From: Alphaproteobacteria bacterium
Lineage (GTDB): Bacteria > Pseudomonadota > Alphaproteobacteria > Rhizobiales > Aestuariivirgaceae
Reading direction: 5' to 3'
Length of the DNA: 16,061 nucleotides
Assembly: GCA_005884715.1 (NCBI GenBank)
Contig: VAZZ01000244.1
Coordinates: 1 to 16,061, forward strand
Position 1 is the stretch's first letter, and every line of letters begins with the position of its first letter. Below, one piece after another: positions 13,969-16,061 of this stretch. The notes under the pieces were generated by a model. It saw nothing but the letters and a program-made list of their open reading frames with translations. It was not told where the DNA came from and did not search any database. The position numbers were made by a program, and so were the translations under genes.

Positions 13969-14400
13969 CTGCGCTACTATCTCGATACCAATGTGATCAT
14001 CTCAGCTGCAGAGAAGACGGAAATCTTTGGACCAAAGCAAGCTCTATTCTTTGCTCATATCGACGAGCGCCGGATCGAGGCAGTAACGAGCGAGATTACT
14101 TTAGCCGAATGTCTCGTGAAGCCATTTGCAGATAGGGATATTTTTGCGGTCGAAACCTACAATTCCTTCCTCAGCCAGGAGTCTGGTTTTCCTGTCATTC
14201 CCATCTCGCGACAAATCCTATTGTCGGCTGCACAGTTGCGTGCCGAAAATGGGTTAAAGCTGCCTGATGCCATACATGTGGCAACAGCCAAATGGGCCGG
14301 CTGCAGCGCCTTTGTCACCAATGATCGGCGGATCAAGGAAGGCGATGGCATGCGAGTTGTCTTATGGAATCGGTTGAGCGAAGCCGACTTCACGCCTTGA
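13969..14400 (+). CDS. vapC: VapC/FitB-type PIN-domain toxin, start codon uncertain
   Basis: PIN-domain ribonuclease toxin; VapC enzymes cut tRNA or rRNA and are blocked by the partner antitoxin. All four acidic metal-binding residues can be seen: D in YYLDTNVIIS, E in ITLAECLVKP, D in LKLPDAIHVATA, and D in FVTNDRRIKEG. The first Asp is at 13984-13986. No ATG, GTG or TTG exists in frame between the antitoxin stop (13963-13965) and that Asp: the codons are ATC, CTG, CGC, TAC, TAT, CTC, GAT. I list CTG (13969) as the best guess; ATC 13966 is another. The first ordinary start, GTG at 13993, would delete the catalytic Asp. The gene is therefore either initiated non-canonically, expressed by amber readthrough, or silenced. 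Its 3' end overlaps the convergent dehydrogenase gene by 11 bases. Confidence 0.84.
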   Translation: MRYYLDTNVIISAAEKTEIFGPKQALFFAHIDERRIEAVTSEITLAECLVKPFADRDIFAVETYNSFLSQESGFPVIPISRQILLSAAQLRAENGLKLPDAIHVATAKWAGCSAFVTNDRRIKEGDGMRVVLWNRLSEADFTP

Positions 14401-16061
14401 TCCGCTCACCCTTCGGATCATAGAAGCTCTGAAGCTGCACATTGGCCGCATAACGCTTGCCTAGCGAGGCATTGATGCGGTGGCCCCAGGCGCCCGATGT
14501 CGTTGAGCCGACGATGACGCCGTCGCGGTAGATCGGCTCCTCGTGATACATCATCGGCGCCTTGTCGCTGCCATCGGCAAGCGCCAGGCACACCATGCGC
14601 TTCGGCTGCGTCTGGCGTGCGCGCTGCCTGGCGAGCGCCTTCTTGCCGATGAAGCCGCCTTTCTTGTTCCAGGCCACGGCGAAGCCGAGGCCCGCTTCGA
14701 CCGGCGTATCCTCATCGGAAATGTCATGACCCCAATGGCGATAGGCCTTCTCGACCCGGCAATTGTTCATCGTATGCATGCCGGCGAGGGTAAGGCCGAA
14801 ATCCGCACCCGCCTCGAGAATGCGTTCGAACACATGGGCCGCAAATTCGGTCGGGATATAGAGCTCCCAGCCCAGTTCGCCGACATAGGTGATGCGGCTC
14901 GCTCTGACCCTGGCATAGCCGATCTCCATCTCCTTCGATGTTCCAAAGGGAAAGGCTTCGTTGGAGAGATCCATGCCAGAGAGCTTCTGCAAGAGCGGCC
15001 GGCTATGGGGGCCCATCAATGCGAACATCGGCAGGCCCGAAGTGATATCCGTCGCGATGCAATGCGCATCATCCGGCGTATTCGCCGCGAGCCAGGCGAA
15101 ATCGCGAGTCTGCGGCACCGAACCCGTGACGACCATGAATTTGTCGGCGGCGAGGCGGGTGATGGTGAGATCGGCCTCGATGCCCCCCCGCTCATTGCGC
15201 CATTGCGTATAGACGATGCGGTCCTGATCAACATCGATGTCATTGGCCGAGATCTTGTTCAGCACCTTCACCGCGTCCTTGCCCTGGACGAGATATTTGG
15301 AAAAACTCGACTGGTCGAAGAAGGCGACCTTGGACTGGAGCGCCTTCGCTTCCACATCGGCATAGGCCCACCAGTTCTGCCGGCCGTAGGCGTATTCATA
15401 TTTGGGCTCGACGCCCCGCGGCGCATGCCAATTGGGCCGTTCCCAGCCATTGACCTCGCCCATGCAGGCGCCCAACGCGAGCAGTTTGTCGTGGATGGCG
15501 GAACGCCTGGCGCCGCGCGCCGTCTCGACCTGGCGATAGGGCCAATGCATAGCATAGAGAAGCCCCAAGCTCTCGACTGTGCGGTCATGCACATATTGGC
15601 GCACCGATTGGAAAGGATGGATGCGGCGGATATCGACGCCGTTCACATCCATCGGCGGGTGGCCGTTCTTGATCCATTGCGAAAGGACGAGACCGGCACC
15701 GCCCGATGACTGAATGCCGATCGAGTTGAAGCCTGTCGCGACATAGAGATCCTTCACTTCAGGTGCTTCGCCCAGATAATAGCGATCGTCGGGTGTAAAG
15801 CTCTCAGGCCCGTTGAAGAAGAGGGCGATGCCCGCGGTCTCCAGCATCGGCAGGCGTTTGACGGCATCATCGAGGATGGGCTCGAAGTGATCCATGTCCT
15901 CAGGCAGCGTTTCGAAGGCGTGATCGTCGGGGATACCCTCGCTGCCCCAGGGCTTGGCGATAGGCTCGAAGGCGCCGATGAGAAGTTTGCCGGCATCCTC
16001 CTTGTAATAGGTGCATTCATCGGGCACCCGCACCACCGGCATATTGCGCGGCAACTCATCG
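14390..16061 (-). CDS. FAD-dependent dimethylglycine/sarcosine dehydrogenase-like protein, C-terminal part
   Basis: The gene runs off the right edge; about 556 codons are present. The family oxidatively demethylates N-methyl amino acids (dimethylglycine, sarcosine) or related amines and passes the methylene group to tetrahydrofolate. Visible are the end of the FAD-binding oxidoreductase domain (YYLGEAPEVKDLYVATGFNS, then SSGGAGLVLSQWI), the linking FAO_M-type segment (HPFQSVRQYVHDRTVESLG), and the folate-binding GcvT-like domain (VAFFDQSSFSKYLVQG, RNERGGIEADLTITRLAADK, YVGELGWELYIPTEF, RVEKAYRHWGHDISDEDTPV), ending in the GcvT C-terminal barrel to TGA at 14390-14392. No frameshift is present. 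It converges with the VapC toxin with an 11-base overlap and no terminator between them. The precise substrate is not determinable. Confidence 0.93.
   Translation of the reverse strand, partial: DELPRNMPVVRVPDECTYYKEDAGKLLIGAFEPIAKPWGSEGIPDDHAFETLPEDMDHFEPILDDAVKRLPMLETAGIALFFNGPESFTPDDRYYLGEAPEVKDLYVATGFNSIGIQSSGGAGLVLSQWIKNGHPPMDVNGVDIRRIHPFQSVRQYVHDRTVESLGLLYAMHWPYRQVETARGARRSAIHDKLLALGACMGEVNGWERPNWHAPRGVEPKYEYAYGRQNWWAYADVEAKALQSKVAFFDQSSFSKYLVQGKDAVKVLNKISANDIDVDQDRIVYTQWRNERGGIEADLTITRLAADKFMVVTGSVPQTRDFAWLAANTPDDAHCIATDITSGLPMFALMGPHSRPLLQKLSGMDLSNEAFPFGTSKEMEIGYARVRASRITYVGELGWELYIPTEFAAHVFERILEAGADFGLTLAGMHTMNNCRVEKAYRHWGHDISDEDTPVEAGLGFAVAWNKKGGFIGKKALARQRARQTQPKRMVCLALADGSDKAPMMYHEEPIYRDGVIVGSTTSGAWGHRINASLGKRYAANVQLQSFYDPKGERIKA

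Noticed and set aside
13953..14135. ATG at 13953 as a start for the toxin
   Set aside because: It is in another frame; the resulting 60-residue product has no PIN motifs and stops early.
14543..15709. A 388-codon open frame on the plus strand
   Set aside because: It is fully antisense to the well-supported dimethylglycine dehydrogenase-like gene and has no recognisable motif.
1..16061. CRISPR arrays, tRNA/rRNA genes, transposases and phage genes
   Set aside because: I looked for regularly spaced repeats, cloverleaf-like sequences and typical mobile-element proteins and saw none; the repeats present are short palindromic elements.

Overview
The window looks like about 16 kb of chromosome from an alphaproteobacterium, most probably Rhizobiales/Hyphomicrobiales. 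The evidence is the high G+C, the way every recognisable protein resembles alphaproteobacterial family members, and two palindromic repeats of the kind scattered through that order (1157-1268 and 3854-3893). I see no tRNA, rRNA, CRISPR array, insertion sequence or phage gene.

Layout. The plus strand opens with the 3' part of mfd (1-1133), then an interspersed repeat. Next is a long minus-strand block running from 8180 down to 1295. It holds a UbiH-type flavin hydroxylase, then a tightly packed catabolic-looking set (COG3618-type amidohydrolase/lactonase, FMN-dependent L-lactate dehydrogenase-family enzyme, RraA-type aldolase) whose last three genes overlap by ATGA, then a probable terminator. 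Below that come hspQ, a YejA-like peptide-binding protein gene, a FrnE-type DsbA oxidoreductase and a possible 35-residue membrane peptide. From 8246 the plus strand carries a Cys-containing DUF2182 membrane protein coupled to a Cys-rich DUF1326 gene. These converge on a glutathione S-transferase gene, which diverges from a TPR-sulfotransferase gene. A hairpin at 11738-11761 separates that gene from a convergent 1-Cys peroxiredoxin. Diverging from the peroxiredoxin are a four-helix membrane protein and a Cys/His/Asp protein of unknown function, then a FitA/VapC toxin-antitoxin pair with a clear operator array. The pair converges on the C-terminal part of a dimethylglycine/sarcosine dehydrogenase-like enzyme that runs off the right edge.

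The most unusual property is the number of broken genes. Six of about 18 (mfd, yejA-like, amidohydrolase, DUF1326, GST, TPR-sulfotransferase) are interrupted once by what looks like a short out-of-frame deletion, with good conservation on both sides. Four of the breaks fall between about 6.4 and 10.7 kb. This is either a genome (or locus) in decay or a systematic assembly fault; the raw reads would decide. The yejA-like gene has a second lesion, since its signal-peptide start is replaced by a palindromic repeat. In addition, the VapC toxin has no ATG/GTG/TTG upstream of its first catalytic Asp and lies in frame behind the amber stop of its antitoxin.

Candidates for poorly described biology are the DUF2182-DUF1326 pair (a possible metal- or thiol-handling membrane module), the membrane protein/Cys-enzyme pair at 12596-13662, and the hydroxylase-lactonase-lactate dehydrogenase-aldolase set.
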